A DNA stretch of 64,000 bases from Cognatundibacterium luofuense (GTDB taxonomy: Bacteria > Pseudomonadota > Gammaproteobacteria > Burkholderiales > Burkholderiaceae_D), in assembly GCF_018139685.1 (NCBI RefSeq), contig NZ_JAGSPN010000009.1, positions 1 through 64,000 on the forward strand. Direction: 5' to 3'. Of this stretch, positions 53,107 to 63,639 are shown piece by piece. The notes under the pieces are model-generated. The model was not told the origin of the DNA, made no database searches, and was given only the letters and a program-made list of their open reading frames with translations. The translations under genes were made by a program, and so were the position numbers. Positions within the stretch are counted from its first letter, which is position 1; each line of letters opens with the position of its first letter.

Positions 53107-53229
53107 CGGAGTATGGTTTTGTCAGGTTACTTTTCCTGATCGCGAAGTAATGATTCATCTGCAAGTAAGCATCACAAAGCTGGGATAGTATTTCCATTGA
53201 CCAACCGATGAACTGCTGTGGTGATAATT

Positions 53230-54261
53230 ATGCAAAAAAGTGCAAGCCATGATTCAGAATCAGGAGAGTTTTCTGCCGAGAGTTCTATGTTAGATGATCC
53301 AGTGTTGTTGAGTCAGGCTAGTGAGCAAGCTGATAATGAGGATGATCCTTCAGATGAAGCCTCCGATCCAGCAACAACGGTCGTTGCTCCCATTGATGAG
53401 TTGAAGAGTGTTTTGGCGGCAGAGCTCTCGACAGATACCACGCAGTTTTATTTGAATCAAATTGGGACTAGACCTTTATTTGATGCTGCAGAGGAATTGC
53501 ATTTCGCGACTCTCGCCAAGCGGGGAAATTTTCAGGCGAGGCAAAAAATGATTGAGCACAATCTGCGCCTTGTTGTTTCAATTGCAAAGCACTACATTAA
53601 CCGAGGCGTAGCCCTGCTTGATATGATTGAAGAGGGGAACCTCGGGTTAATGCATGCCATCGACAAATTTGAGCCAGAGCGAGGCTTTCGGTTTTCTACC
53701 TATGCAACATGGTGGATTCGACAAAGTATCGAGCGTGCAATTATGAATCAGGCTCGGACAATACGGCTTCCCGTGCATATGGTTCGGGAGCTGAATCAGA
53801 TTCTTCGGGCTAAATATCATCTTGAATCTCAAAGAAGTGATGGGCGTGAAGCAAATTTGGAAGATATTGCTTTGCTAGTTGATAGGCCTGTTGATGAGGT
53901 TCAGGATATTCTGGCTTTATCAGAGCATGCAGCTTCTCTCGATACTCCATTAGATAACGATCCGCAATCAAGTCTTATGGATATGTTGCCGGGTGATGCA
54001 GACGATGGCCCTGATTCACGTGCGGAACATCATGAGATGGCACTTCTGGTTCGCGACTGGTTATCAAAGTTGCCTGATAAGCAGCGTATCGTGGTTATCC
54101 GTCGTTTTGGCTTGGATAATGATGATCCTGCAACGCTCGAAACCCTTGCTGATGAAATGGGGATCACAAGGGAGCGGGTACGTCAGATTCAGCAGGAAGC
54201 ACTAATCAAGCTCAAGCGATCTTTTTTATCCCGCGGGGTTGGTAGGGATGCTTTCATTTGA
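53230..54261 (+). CDS. rpoS: RNA polymerase sigma factor RpoS
   Basis: About 343 residues: an acidic N-terminal extension, then region 1.2 ([16 protein letters not shown]), region 2 ([39 protein letters not shown]), region 3 and region 4 ([20 protein letters not shown]...[12 protein letters not shown]). It directs stationary-phase and stress transcription. Two in-frame GTG codons lie upstream at 53218-53223; ATG 53230 is preferred. The 111-bp gap after nlpD shows no clear promoter. Confidence 0.95.
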   Translation: MQKSASHDSESGEFSAESSMLDDPVLLSQASEQADNEDDPSDEASDPATTVVAPIDELKSVLAAELSTDTTQFYLNQIGTRPLFDAAEELHFATLAKRGNFQARQKMIEHNLRLVVSIAKHYINRGVALLDMIEEGNLGLMHAIDKFEPERGFRFSTYATWWIRQSIERAIMNQARTIRLPVHMVRELNQILRAKYHLESQRSDGREANLEDIALLVDRPVDEVQDILALSEHAASLDTPLDNDPQSSLMDMLPGDADDGPDSRAEHHEMALLVRDWLSKLPDKQRIVVIRRFGLDNDDPATLETLADEMGITRERVRQIQQEALIKLKRSFLSRGVGRDAFI

Positions 54262-54271
54262 TTATGCTTGG

Positions 54272-54300
54272 TTGGTTTGCTAAGCGTAATTCTCTATAAT
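54272..54300 (+). promoter_or_regulatory. Sigma-70 type promoter candidate for rlmD
   Basis: TTGGTT (54272-54277) and TATAAT (54295-54300) with a 17-bp spacer, immediately after the rpoS stop. Its transcript would begin near 54307 and include the next hairpin. Confidence 0.6.
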
Positions 54301-54323
54301 TCTGGTTTTACTTTACAAAAGGT

Positions 54324-54348
54324 AGCGGACGGTATGTCGTCCGCTTTT
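54324..54348 (+). terminator. Terminator-like hairpin directly before rlmD
   Basis: AGCGGACG-GTATGT-CGTCCGCT, a perfect 8-bp stem, followed by TTT, GG and five T. It ends eight bases before the rlmD ATG, so it could end rpoS transcripts, attenuate the rlmD promoter, or mask the ribosome-binding region. Confidence 0.75.
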
Positions 54349-54355
54349 GGTTTTT

Positions 54356-55687
54356 ATGAACACAATTAATATCTCCTCGCTCGACATGGATGCTCGTGGT
54401 GTGGGTCATCTCGTCAACGAAGACGGTACGCAGGGTAAGGTTGTATTTGTTGAAGGTGCATTGCCGGGTGAGTGCGTTTCGTTTAGCACGTTCAAGAAAA
54501 AAAGTAGTTTCGAGGTTGCAGAATTAACAGAGGTGCATTTTGCGTCGTCGCAGCGCGTAAAGCCAAAATGTGAATTTTTTGGTGTTTGTGGCGGATGCTC
54601 GATGCAGCATCTTGAGCCATCGGCGCAGGTCTCTGTAAAACAGAGGGTACTTGAGGATAATCTCAAGCATATAGGAAAAGTCCGCCCTGATACTATTTTG
54701 CGGCCAATACAAGGACCAACCTGGGGTTATCGCTTCAGAGCAAGGCTTTCGGTTCGCAATGTGCATAAAAAGGGTGTGGTGCTGGTTGGATTTCATGAGA
54801 AGAAATCCCGGTACGTAGCAAATATGGAAACGTGCCAGATTTTGCCCAAGCACGTATCTGATTTGTTGATGCCGCTTAGGGAGTTAATTTCATCATTGAC
54901 TATTATTGAGCAGTTGCCGCAAATCGAGCTTGCGATCGGTGAGGGAAAAACGGTCATGGTTTTGAGGATCATGGCGCCATTGTCTGCGGAAGATGAAATT
55001 CTCCTGAAGCAGTTTGCGGATAATCATAAAATATATTGGTGGTTGCAAACGAAGGGGCCGGATTCTGCAGAGCCTTACTACCCCAAAGAAACTGATCTGC
55101 ATTATTTGCTGCCGGAATTTGGAGTAAAAATGCCGTTTAAGCCCACTGATTTTACACAGGTAAATCACCAGATAAATCGTGTGCTTGTTGCCAGGGCATT
55201 AAGGATGCTTGATGTGCAGCCTGGTGACCGTGTTGCAGATTTGTTTTGTGGTATTGGGAATTTTACGTTGCCGATAGCAACGCTCGCCCGAGAGGTTGTA
55301 GGGATTGAGGGTAGTCAGACGTTAACTGAGCGAGCAATGGAGAATGCGATTGCTAACGGGTTGGCTGAAAAAGTCTCGTTTGAGACTCGCAACTTATTTG
55401 AGGTGAGTGCGAAGGATTTGTTGGGTCTGGGTAAATTTGACAGGATGTTAGTTGATCCTCCACGTGATGGGGCTATGGCAGTTTGTCAGGCTCTTGCAGA
55501 AATCTCGCGTGAATCGCCTGGCCACTTGCCTCAACGCATAGTTTATGTTTCCTGTAGTCCATCTACGTTAGCAAGGGATGCAGGGATTCTCGTTGGAGAT
55601 GCGGGTTATAAACTGGCGGCAGCTGGAGTTGTGAACATGTTTCCCCATACATCCCATGTTGAGTCTATGGCTATTTTTGAGCGATGA
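54356..55687 (+). CDS. rlmD: 23S rRNA (uracil-1939-C5)-methyltransferase
   Basis: 443 residues: an N-terminal TRAM domain (ISSLDMDARGVGHL, GKVVFVEGALPGE), an iron-sulfur motif KPKCEFFGVCGGC with a distal Cys in ETCQILP, then the methyltransferase fold with ADLFCGIGNFTLPIA, LVDPPRDGA and the catalytic Cys region YVSCSPSTLARD. It methylates U1939 with SAM. ATG 54356 fits the domain start; TTG 54347 lies within the terminator region. No ribosome site is visible because the T-tract occupies that place. Confidence 0.94.
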   Translation: MNTINISSLDMDARGVGHLVNEDGTQGKVVFVEGALPGECVSFSTFKKKSSFEVAELTEVHFASSQRVKPKCEFFGVCGGCSMQHLEPSAQVSVKQRVLEDNLKHIGKVRPDTILRPIQGPTWGYRFRARLSVRNVHKKGVVLVGFHEKKSRYVANMETCQILPKHVSDLLMPLRELISSLTIIEQLPQIELAIGEGKTVMVLRIMAPLSAEDEILLKQFADNHKIYWWLQTKGPDSAEPYYPKETDLHYLLPEFGVKMPFKPTDFTQVNHQINRVLVARALRMLDVQPGDRVADLFCGIGNFTLPIATLAREVVGIEGSQTLTERAMENAIANGLAEKVSFETRNLFEVSAKDLLGLGKFDRMLVDPPRDGAMAVCQALAEISRESPGHLPQRIVYVSCSPSTLARDAGILVGDAGYKLAAAGVVNMFPHTSHVESMAIFER

Positions 55688-55806
55688 AATGACTCTGCGC
55701 TTAATTTCCCAGGGTTCATTATCTCAGCTGCTATTCATGCTAAAATCTAAGGTTGGATGATTTCTTTTGAATTTATCTTAACTTATTCTTTTTATTGGAG
55801 TTTTTC

Positions 55807-56232
55807 ATGGCTATTGAACGTACTTTATCCATTATCAAACCGGATGCTGTTGCTAAAAATGTTATTGGTCAAATTTATAGCCGTTTCGAAGGTGCTGGCC
55901 TGAAAGTCATCGCTGCTCGTATGGCGCAATTGTCTCGTGCTGAAGCAGAAGGTTTTTACGCAGTTCATCGTGAGCGTCCTTTCTTCAAAGATTTGGTAGA
56001 TTTCATGGTTTCTGGTCCTGTGATGATTCAGGTCCTGGAGGGTGAAGGCGCGATTCTGAAAAATCGTGACCTGATGGGTGCGACTGATCCTAAGAAGGCA
56101 GAAAAAGGTACAATTCGTGCTGACTTCGCTGACAGTATCGATGCAAATGCTGTTCACGGCTCCGATGCGGCTGAAACAGCTGCTGTTGAGATCGCATACT
56201 TCTTCCCAGCATTGAACGTATATTCTCGCTAA
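55807..56232 (+). CDS. ndk: Nucleoside diphosphate kinase
   Basis: 141 residues; transfers gamma-phosphate between nucleotides. The N-terminus [20 protein letters not shown], the phosphate-binding [19 protein letters not shown] and the active-site His in [13 protein letters not shown] are intact. TTGGAG precedes the ATG. It begins the ndk-rlmN-pilW-rodZ-ispG-hisS block. Confidence 0.97.
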   Translation: MAIERTLSIIKPDAVAKNVIGQIYSRFEGAGLKVIAARMAQLSRAEAEGFYAVHRERPFFKDLVDFMVSGPVMIQVLEGEGAILKNRDLMGATDPKKAEKGTIRADFADSIDANAVHGSDAAETAAVEIAYFFPALNVYSR

Positions 56233-56262
56233 TCTGAGATAGATTTAGCGTTGTAATTTATT

Positions 56263-56294
56263 GGCTCACCATCGAAGTTGGTTGATGGTGAGCC
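56263..56294. terminator. Hairpin between ndk and rlmN
   Basis: GGCTCACCATC-(10 bases)-GATGGTGAGCC is a perfect 11-bp inverted repeat. The rlmN ribosome site GGAGAG follows at once and then six T residues, so it may end ndk transcripts partially or control rlmN translation. Confidence 0.65.
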
Positions 56295-56309
56295 GGAGAG
56301 ATTTTTTGT

Positions 56310-57467
56310 ATGACTGCACCTGTTAATTTACTTGATTTTGATCCTTCTAAACTTGTTGCGTATTGTGACGAGCTCGGGGAGAAGGCATTTCGGGCTAAAC
56401 AGTTGCAGCGCTGGATTCATCAATTTGGTGAGTCTGACTTTTCAAGAATGACAGATCTTGCAAAGTCATTGCGTGAAAAAATGTCTCTCTGTGCAGAAGT
56501 TCGCGCACCGAACGCCATTAGTGATCATATTTCTTCTGATGGTACCCGGAAATGGCTAGTAGATGTTGGTGCTGGCAATGCGGTAGAAACGGTCTATATC
56601 CCCGAAGAAACCCGCGGTACCCTCTGTGTTTCCACACAGGCTGGCTGTGCCGTGAATTGTCGATTCTGTTCAACAGGTAAGCAAGGATTTAGTCGCAATC
56701 TTTCGGTATCAGAGATTATTGGGCAGCTTTGGATGGCAGAGTTTGAGCTGCGGCGCTCAAAAGGTGTTCAACCTGGCCCTAAGGGCGACAGGCAAATCAC
56801 CAACGTTGTAATGATGGGAATGGGAGAGCCGCTGTTAAATTTTGAGCCGACAGTTGCTGCGCTCAAATTAATGCTGGATGACAACGCTTATGGTTTATCT
56901 CGTCGTAGGGTGACAGTTTCTACCAGTGGCGTAGTTCCTATGATCGATAGGTTGGCCCAGGAGTGTCCTGTGGCACTCGCCGTTTCGCTACATGCATCAA
57001 ATGACGCACTCCGTGATGTGTTGGTTCCATTGAATAAAAAATATCCGCTTAAGGAGTTGATGGCCGCTTGTCAGCGCTATCTTGAATTTGCGCCAAGAGA
57101 CTTCATAACCTTTGAATATTGTATGTTGGATGGTGTAAATGATACAGATACGCACGCTCGGGAGTTAATTGCGCTCGTAAAAGATGTTCCATGTAAATTT
57201 AATTTGATCCCATTTAATCCATTTCCTGAGTCGGGTCTCAAACGCTCAAATAATATGCGTATTAAGGCATTTTCACAGGTGCTTCTGGATGCCGGTCTGG
57301 TTACAACTATACGTAAAACACGGGGTGATGACATTGATGCTGCTTGTGGTCAGTTAGCGGGAGATGTTCGTGATCGAACTCGTGTTCAGGAGCGCATGCA
57401 AAAAATGGGTGAGTACCAGGCGAAATTTGGTGCTAATTTCGGGAAAATTGTGGAGATATCCTCTTGA
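56310..57467 (+). CDS. rlmN: Dual-specificity 23S rRNA/tRNA adenine-C2 methyltransferase RlmN
   Basis: 385 residues; a radical SAM enzyme. The cluster cysteines are in [28 protein letters not shown] and [11 protein letters not shown] are conserved, and the C-terminal methyl-relay Cys is in [12 protein letters not shown]. It methylates A2503 of 23S rRNA and A37 of some tRNAs. GGAGAG lies before the ATG. Its stop overlaps the pilW start. Confidence 0.96.
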   Translation: MTAPVNLLDFDPSKLVAYCDELGEKAFRAKQLQRWIHQFGESDFSRMTDLAKSLREKMSLCAEVRAPNAISDHISSDGTRKWLVDVGAGNAVETVYIPEETRGTLCVSTQAGCAVNCRFCSTGKQGFSRNLSVSEIIGQLWMAEFELRRSKGVQPGPKGDRQITNVVMMGMGEPLLNFEPTVAALKLMLDDNAYGLSRRRVTVSTSGVVPMIDRLAQECPVALAVSLHASNDALRDVLVPLNKKYPLKELMAACQRYLEFAPRDFITFEYCMLDGVNDTDTHARELIALVKDVPCKFNLIPFNPFPESGLKRSNNMRIKAFSQVLLDAGLVTTIRKTRGDDIDAACGQLAGDVRDRTRVQERMQKMGEYQAKFGANFGKIVEISS

Positions 57468-58270
57468 GACTGACATTTACTCGATTGCTGATGTTGGCGA
57501 CCTTTGCATCGATAACATTTTCTTTTTCAGGCTGTGCTACAAAGGGACGGCTTGATGTTGAAAAGGACGGTCAGTCAGAAAGCGTCGATAAGGTCGAGTT
57601 GCATCGCAGAGCTGCGATTAGACTGCAGCTGGCAGTGAGCTACTATCAGCAGGGGCAGTATAAAGTTGCTTTGGATGAGATACGTCAAGCTCTTATTGTC
57701 TATCCTGAGAACACAGATGCTTATGTTGTTCGGGCACTAGTTTTTATGGAGATGGGTGAGAAGAAGCTCGCAGAAGATAATTTTGAGTATGCGCTGAAGC
57801 TAGAGCCAGGTAAATCAGAAATTCTCAATAACTACGGATGGTTTCTTTGTCAGTCTGGTCGTGAGCGTCGTGGCTTGCAGTTGTTGGATCGTGTGATTTC
57901 TGACCCCACTTACCCTACCCCTGGCTTAGCATTGAATAATGCCGGTTTGTGCAGCTTGAAGCTGAAAGATAATGTTCTTGCAGAGCGGTATTTTGCCCAA
58001 GGTTTCCGAGTGGATCCTTCTCATTCCGGAGTTAATGCAAATCTTGCGAAAATCTATTTCGATAAAGGCGACTTTTCTCAAGCTAAATTTTATATTCAAC
58101 GCGTGTTGAGGCAGGAGATATATGCAGCTGATGTATTGTGGTTGGCAATTAAAATTGAGCGTAAGCTTGGTGATGATTCTGCTGTTTCTGCACTTGCAGC
58201 ACAGTTAAGGAAGTTGCACCCATCTTCAAAAGAACTGATATCAATGCAAAAAGGGGCATTTGATGAGTGA
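57464..58270 (+). CDS. pilW: Type IV pilus biogenesis/stability lipoprotein PilW (PilF)
   Basis: 268 residues: a lipoprotein signal ending at FSGC and several TPR repeats ([61 protein letters not shown]). It helps assemble the PilQ secretin in the outer membrane. It starts at TTG overlapping the rlmN stop (TTGA) and overlaps the next gene by 11 bp. This position between rlmN and rodZ/ispG is typical. Confidence 0.92.
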   Translation: MRLTFTRLLMLATFASITFSFSGCATKGRLDVEKDGQSESVDKVELHRRAAIRLQLAVSYYQQGQYKVALDEIRQALIVYPENTDAYVVRALVFMEMGEKKLAEDNFEYALKLEPGKSEILNNYGWFLCQSGRERRGLQLLDRVISDPTYPTPGLALNNAGLCSLKLKDNVLAERYFAQGFRVDPSHSGVNANLAKIYFDKGDFSQAKFYIQRVLRQEIYAADVLWLAIKIERKLGDDSAVSALAAQLRKLHPSSKELISMQKGAFDE

Positions 58271-59186
58271 GCCTGGTTTGATTGATGAAAAGTTCAATGA
58301 TTTGGCGACTGTTGGTGGGGGTGAGGCGGGAACCGTTGGTTCTTTTTTGCGATTCAGACGTGAAATTGTAAATAAGTCGACGCAGGATGTTGCGGATGCT
58401 TTAAAAATATCGGTTCGACAAATTGTGTATATAGAGTCTGATGAATGGTCTCAGTTTCCAGCTCCCGCGATAGCAAGGGGATTCGTTCGTTCCTACGCCA
58501 AGTTTGTGGGTGTTGAATGGAATGAGATAGTTGAAAAACTGCCTGTAGCATTGACAACTGTCAGTTTGATTGGTGATGAAAGACCTTCATTGTCAGCTCC
58601 ATTTTCTGATTCAGGAAAAAAATTTTTAAACAAATCCAGTTCTGGAAATTGGCGGTATTTACTTGGTGCTATATTTTTGGCATTAATTGCGTGTGCATTT
58701 TTAATGTTCCAATTTGCTGAGAAAAATGGATATTTCTCTCAACATTTGAATCAGGTTAGTTCTGCACCTTCTGCCTCAGCAGAGTTGCCAGTTTCTGGCA
58801 CGTCTAATGAAAAAACAAGTCAGGTGGCTGAGACAGTTATAGATACTTTTGGCAGAACGCAGAAGGTTGACTCTGCATCTGGAGTCGCTATTAACGTCAA
58901 TGAGATATCTTCATCAAATGTGATCGACAATTTGAAGTCAAACTCTGAGTCTTTCTTAACTATTAAGGCACGGGAAGACTCCTGGATTCAAATTAAAGGC
59001 ATCAATGGGCAGATGGTGTTTTCAAAATTACTGAAAGCTGGGAGCGAAGAGAAATTTGATATTGCAGACGGATTAAGTGTCAAAATTGGTAATGCAGCAG
59101 GTGTTGATGTATTTGTGAAGGGCTTACCATATAGTTTTCCAGTTTCCAAGGAAACAAACGTCGCTAATTTGGTTATTAATAAATGA
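58260..59186 (+). CDS. rodZ: RodZ-like helix-turn-helix membrane protein
   Basis: 308 residues: a cytoplasmic XRE-like helix-turn-helix (about 22-90; [20 protein letters not shown]), one membrane helix (about 137-155; [18 protein letters not shown]), a Ser/Thr-rich linker and a C-terminal DUF4115 periplasmic domain. RodZ connects MreB with cell-wall elongation. It has two adjacent ATGs. It overlaps ispG by four bases. Confidence 0.9.
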   Translation: MMSEPGLIDEKFNDLATVGGGEAGTVGSFLRFRREIVNKSTQDVADALKISVRQIVYIESDEWSQFPAPAIARGFVRSYAKFVGVEWNEIVEKLPVALTTVSLIGDERPSLSAPFSDSGKKFLNKSSSGNWRYLLGAIFLALIACAFLMFQFAEKNGYFSQHLNQVSSAPSASAELPVSGTSNEKTSQVAETVIDTFGRTQKVDSASGVAINVNEISSSNVIDNLKSNSESFLTIKAREDSWIQIKGINGQMVFSKLLKAGSEEKFDIADGLSVKIGNAAGVDVFVKGLPYSFPVSKETNVANLVINK

Positions 59187-60442
59187 GTACTGAGATTTTT
59201 TCGGGCCCGCTCCCGCGTTTGTTCCGTTTTTCTGCAACAGTAGTGTATGGCAAACGGGAGGTAGTTATCGGTGGTGGTGCTCCGGTCGTCGTTCAGTCGA
59301 TGACGAACACTGATACTACAGATGTTATTGGTACTGCAATACAAATTAAAGAACTTGCACGTGCAGGCTCGGAAATGGTGAGATTGACGGTCAATACTCC
59401 GGAGGCGGCAAAAGCTGTGCCAGAGATACGCGAGCAGTTGGATAAAATGGGTATAGATGTTCCGTTGGTTGGTGATTTTCACTATAACGGTCATTTGTTG
59501 CTGAATGATTATCCTGATTGTGCGCAAGCACTGTCTAAATACAGGATTAATCCTGGTAATGTCGGGCAGGGGGTAAAAAAAGATCTGCAGTTTGCAAAAA
59601 TGATCGAAGTTGCATGCCGATATGATAAAACTATTCGAATCGGTGTTAATTGGGGTAGTCTTGATCAAAGTTTGCTCGCTCGTATTATGGACGAAAATGC
59701 TCGGCGTGATCAGCCTTGGACAGCTCAGGGTGTCATGTATGAAGCATTAATTACCTCGGCAATTGAAAGTGCGGCTAAAGCCGAGGAAATCGGACTTGCA
59801 TCAAACCGCATAATTCTCTCTTGTAAAGTATCAGCAGTTCAGGATCTTATTGCCGTTTACAGTGAGTTGGCCCGCAGATGTCGGTATCCATTGCATCTTG
59901 GTTTAACTGAGGCTGGGATGGGATCAAAAGGAATTGTTGCTTCAACTGCGGCGCTTGCAGTGTTAATGCAGCAAGGGATCGGTGATACTATTCGCATCTC
60001 CCTTACACCCGAGCCAGGCGGCGATCGGTGCAAAGAAGTTTATGTTGCGCAGGAAATACTGCAGACCATGGGTTTGAGAAAATTTTCACCGATGGTGATT
60101 GCTTGTCCGGGGTGTGGCAGAACTACTTCGACAGTATTCCAAGAGCTTGCCGATAGTATTCAGACCTTTTTACGCGATCAGATGCCTGTGTGGAAGACGA
60201 AATATCCTGGTGTCGAGAGTATGAATGTTGCGGTGATGGGTTGTATTGTCAACGGCCCAGGTGAGTCGAAGCATGCAAATATTGGTATCAGCCTTCCTGG
60301 TACAGGGGAGTCTCCCGCTGCACCTGTGTTTGTCGATGGTGTAAAAGTTAAGACCTTACGTGGTGAAAACATCGCAACTGAATTTCAGGCGATCGTTCAG
60401 GAATACGTGGTTAAAAATTATTCCACGCCGTCGTCGGCGTAG
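59183..60442 (+). CDS. ispG: 4-hydroxy-3-methylbut-2-enyl diphosphate synthase (flavodoxin)
   Basis: 419 residues; the penultimate step of the MEP isoprenoid pathway. The TIM-barrel half has [14 protein letters not shown] and NPGNVG; the [4Fe-4S] cysteines are in IACPGCGRT and [10 protein letters not shown]. The long form, with an insertion between the two domains, is the usual proteobacterial type. It overlaps rodZ by four bases. Confidence 0.96.
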   Translation: MSTEIFSGPLPRLFRFSATVVYGKREVVIGGGAPVVVQSMTNTDTTDVIGTAIQIKELARAGSEMVRLTVNTPEAAKAVPEIREQLDKMGIDVPLVGDFHYNGHLLLNDYPDCAQALSKYRINPGNVGQGVKKDLQFAKMIEVACRYDKTIRIGVNWGSLDQSLLARIMDENARRDQPWTAQGVMYEALITSAIESAAKAEEIGLASNRIILSCKVSAVQDLIAVYSELARRCRYPLHLGLTEAGMGSKGIVASTAALAVLMQQGIGDTIRISLTPEPGGDRCKEVYVAQEILQTMGLRKFSPMVIACPGCGRTTSTVFQELADSIQTFLRDQMPVWKTKYPGVESMNVAVMGCIVNGPGESKHANIGISLPGTGESPAAPVFVDGVKVKTLRGENIATEFQAIVQEYVVKNYSTPSSA

Positions 60443-60457
60443 AAATTGGGTTGTGAT

Positions 60458-61807
60458 ATGTCAGAGAAAAAAATAGAAAAAATTGTTGGTGTAAAAGGAA
60501 TGAACGATATGCTCCCAAGTGATGCACCACTTTGGGAGATATTGGAAAACACGGTTCAGTCAGTGTTAAAAGCTTATGGATTTCAGCAAATCCGGACGCC
60601 AATTGTAGAGCCAACGGGCTTATTTGCTCGTGGTTTAGGCGAAGTCACCGATATCGTTGAAAAGGAAATGTATTCGTTTCAGGACTCTCTGAACGGAGAT
60701 CAATTGACATTGCGTCCCGAAGGAACCGCAGGCGTGGTTCGCGCTGCAATTGAGCATAACCTCGTTTACGACGGCCCAAAGCGTTTATGGTACGTCGGTC
60801 CTATGTTTCGACATGAAAAACCACAGCGTGGTCGGTATCGGCAGTTTCATCAGTTTGGGGTAGAGGCTCTGGGTTTCTCTGGCCCGGATATAGATGCCGA
60901 AATGATTTTAATGTGTCAGCGCTTGTGGGACGATCTGGGGCTTCAGAATATTCGTCTTGAAATTAACTCCATTGGTGATGCCGAAGAGCGCAATCGTCAT
61001 CGCGCAGCGTTGATTGAATATTTCGAAAAACACGCCGAGCAGCTTGACGAGGATGCAAAGCGACGTCTGTACTCTAATCCATTGCGGATTTTAGATACCA
61101 AAAATCCTTCTATGCAGGAGTTGGTAAATGCAGCGCCAAAACTGATGGAATATCTCGGCGAAGAGTCTATGACGCACTTCAACGGCGTGCAGGCTATTTT
61201 GAACGCAAATAATGTACCATTTAAGATCAATGCTCGTCTCGTACGCGGTATGGATTACTATAACCGCACAGTGTTTGAATGGGTGACTGATGAATTGGGC
61301 GCTCAGGGTACTGTATGTGGAGGAGGTCGCTATGACTCATTGTTCTCGACATTCGGTGGTAAATTTACGCCCGCATGCGGCTTTGCGATGGGCATAGAGC
61401 GCTTACTGGAATTGTTGAAAATTTCTGCGGACATGCCAGCAAGTGCTGAGTGTGATGTTTACCTTGTACACCAATCCGACGTAGCGCAGTTGCAGGCAAT
61501 TATTGCAGCGGAACGCATGCGTGATGCGGGCATTAACGCTATTGTGCATTGCTCAACGGCTAATGGCCGTGGAAGCTTTAAGTCCCAGATGAAGAAGGCG
61601 GATAGCAGTGGAGCGACATACGCTGTAATTATCGGTGAAGATGAGCTTGCTTCCGGGAATCTGACTGTTAAAGCACTCAGGGCGGAGAATCCTGAAACTA
61701 ATCAGATTTCAGTCAGTGCAGAAACTATCGTGGATTATCTTATTGAACAGCTCACAGAAGCAGGAGACGATTGCTGTGATGATCCTGACCACATTCACTT
61801 ACATTAA
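60458..61807 (+). CDS. hisS: Histidyl-tRNA synthetase
   Basis: 449 residues, class II synthetase. It has KGMNDMLP at the start, motif 2 in [20 protein letters not shown], the histidine-specific [15 protein letters not shown] and GGRYDSL, motif 3 [10 protein letters not shown], and a C-terminal anticodon-binding domain. The ATG at 60458 is preferred to the alternative at 60446. An acidic His/Cys-rich tail ([11 protein letters not shown]) ends the protein. Confidence 0.96.
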   Translation: MSEKKIEKIVGVKGMNDMLPSDAPLWEILENTVQSVLKAYGFQQIRTPIVEPTGLFARGLGEVTDIVEKEMYSFQDSLNGDQLTLRPEGTAGVVRAAIEHNLVYDGPKRLWYVGPMFRHEKPQRGRYRQFHQFGVEALGFSGPDIDAEMILMCQRLWDDLGLQNIRLEINSIGDAEERNRHRAALIEYFEKHAEQLDEDAKRRLYSNPLRILDTKNPSMQELVNAAPKLMEYLGEESMTHFNGVQAILNANNVPFKINARLVRGMDYYNRTVFEWVTDELGAQGTVCGGGRYDSLFSTFGGKFTPACGFAMGIERLLELLKISADMPASAECDVYLVHQSDVAQLQAIIAAERMRDAGINAIVHCSTANGRGSFKSQMKKADSSGATYAVIIGEDELASGNLTVKALRAENPETNQISVSAETIVDYLIEQLTEAGDDCCDDPDHIHLH

Positions 61808-61818
61808 TAGAAAAAGAT

Positions 61819-62463
61819 ATGGCATACGATTTAGAAGAACAGGAACAACTGGCTAATCTTAAAGCTGTCTGGAAACAATACGGAAATATTGCTACCTGGG
61901 TACTGATTGCTGGTTTGGGTTCATATGCTGGCTGGAGTTACTGGAATTCTTTTCAACAGTCGAAATCTTCCGAAGCGTCTGTTTTGTTTGAGGAGCTGAA
62001 TAAGGCAGTTTCTGCCAAAGATGATAAGCAGGTGCAGAGAGTGGCAGTCGATCTGAAGGACCGATTTCCATCCAGCCATTATGTTGAAATGGCTGCTTTG
62101 ATTGCAGCGAAGTCTGCCTATGACTCCGGTGACATCAAGCATGCAAAAGAATTACTGGCATCAGTGGTTACTGCTTCAAAAAATGAAGAGTATCGCGCGC
62201 TGGCAAAGATTCGGCTTTCTGGGTTATTGCTTGACGAAAAGTTGATTGATGAGGCGAATAAACTGATCGATTCGGAATTTCCCGAAGAATTTTTGGCTGA
62301 TCAGGCTGATCGTAGAGGTGATATTCTGATAGCACAGGGTAAGATTGATGAGGCCCGCAAGGCTTATCAGACAGCACTCGAAAAAATGAAAGATAAAGCT
62401 GCCGGAAAACCGTTGGTCCAGATTAAACTGGATGCGATCGGTGGTTCTGCAGATAAATCTTAA
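61819..62463 (+). CDS. yfgM: YfgM-like TPR membrane protein
   Basis: 214 residues: a cytoplasmic N-terminus (YDLEEQEQLANLKAVWKQYG), one membrane helix (about 23-42) and a periplasmic TPR-like domain. YfgM is an ancillary SecYEG-associated chaperone partner of PpiD. It lies between hisS and bamB, the family's standard place. Confidence 0.92.
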   Translation: MAYDLEEQEQLANLKAVWKQYGNIATWVLIAGLGSYAGWSYWNSFQQSKSSEASVLFEELNKAVSAKDDKQVQRVAVDLKDRFPSSHYVEMAALIAAKSAYDSGDIKHAKELLASVVTASKNEEYRALAKIRLSGLLLDEKLIDEANKLIDSEFPEEFLADQADRRGDILIAQGKIDEARKAYQTALEKMKDKAAGKPLVQIKLDAIGGSADKS

Positions 62464-62476
62464 TTGGAAACTTTCT

Positions 62477-63622
62477 ATGCGTTTGCTCGTTCAAATTGTC
62501 CCATTGGTTGTTGTATTGGCTTTGTCAGGCTGTTCTTCCTGGAATCCGTTTTCGAAGGCTGAGTCAAAAAAACCAGCTGAGCTGGTTGAAGTTAAGTCAA
62601 GCATGGCTGTGAAACAGCAATGGTCGTTATCGGTTGGTCGCAGCGAAAATTATTTTTTTGTACCGGCTATTGATGGAACGTCGGGTTTTGCGGCGGCTGC
62701 CGATGGCAGTATTCTGAAGTTCGATGTTGCAACCGGTCGGCAGCTTTGGAAAGTAAGTGCAGGTTCCCGCCTTACGGCAGGTATCGCTGCGGGCAATGGT
62801 TTGTTAGTTGTCGCTGGCGAGAAGGGTAAGATTTTCGGATTTTCATCCGTTGACGGTACTGCAAAATGGTCTGTCTCGGAATCAAGTGAGATTCTTGCGA
62901 TCCCCCTTGTTTCTTCCAGTACGGTGATTCTCAGAACCAACGAGAATAAAATCATTGCACTTGATGCGACAAGTGGCGCCAGGAAATGGATTGTGGAAAG
63001 ACCTTTGCCGAGCCTAACTCTCCGTGCAGCTTCCGGAATGACGGTCGTTGGAGATGCTCTCATCGCTGCTTTGCCTGGTGGTAAGCTTGTTGCTGTTTCT
63101 CTTGGTAATGGAGCAATCAAATGGGAGGCTGTCGTTGGTGAGCCAAAAGGGGCGACGGAGCTGGAGCGTGTGGCAGATGTGATGGGAATCCCTTCTGTCG
63201 TAGGTAAGACCGTTTGTGCGGTTACTTATCAAGGGCGTGTAGGTTGCTTTGATATTCAGTCTGGGACTCAACGCTGGGTAAAGCCGGTTTCCAGTGAGGT
63301 TGGAGCAAGCGCAGATGAGCGGTTTGTTTTTGCAGCTGACGTTAATGGTGTTGTCACTGCATACGCCAAAGAGGGTGGGGCGAGTGCGTGGAAGAACGAT
63401 AAACTACTATACCGTGGATTGAGTTCGCCAGTTTCCTTTGGCAACGTTGTTGCTATCGGTGATTTTGCGGGTTATATCCATTTTTTATCAAGAGAAGATG
63501 GCTCATTTGCGGCAAGATTACAGACCGATGGTAGTGCGGTTCTTGGTAATCCAGTTGTTGCAGGGTCGCGTTTGATTGTACAAACAAAAGGCGGATCAGT
63601 TGTATCTGTCGGAATTGAATAA
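62477..63622 (+). CDS. bamB: Outer-membrane protein assembly factor BamB
   Basis: About 381 residues: a lipoprotein signal ([16 protein letters not shown]) and an eight-bladed beta-propeller with PQQ-like repeats ([42 protein letters not shown]). It binds BamA in the outer-membrane assembly machine. ATG 62477 is preferred over 62432, which would overlap yfgM and spoil the signal peptide. Confidence 0.95.
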   Translation: MRLLVQIVPLVVVLALSGCSSWNPFSKAESKKPAELVEVKSSMAVKQQWSLSVGRSENYFFVPAIDGTSGFAAAADGSILKFDVATGRQLWKVSAGSRLTAGIAAGNGLLVVAGEKGKIFGFSSVDGTAKWSVSESSEILAIPLVSSSTVILRTNENKIIALDATSGARKWIVERPLPSLTLRAASGMTVVGDALIAALPGGKLVAVSLGNGAIKWEAVVGEPKGATELERVADVMGIPSVVGKTVCAVTYQGRVGCFDIQSGTQRWVKPVSSEVGASADERFVFAADVNGVVTAYAKEGGASAWKNDKLLYRGLSSPVSFGNVVAIGDFAGYIHFLSREDGSFAARLQTDGSAVLGNPVVAGSRLIVQTKGGSVVSVGIE

Positions 63623-63639
63623 GTATTTATAAGAATTAT

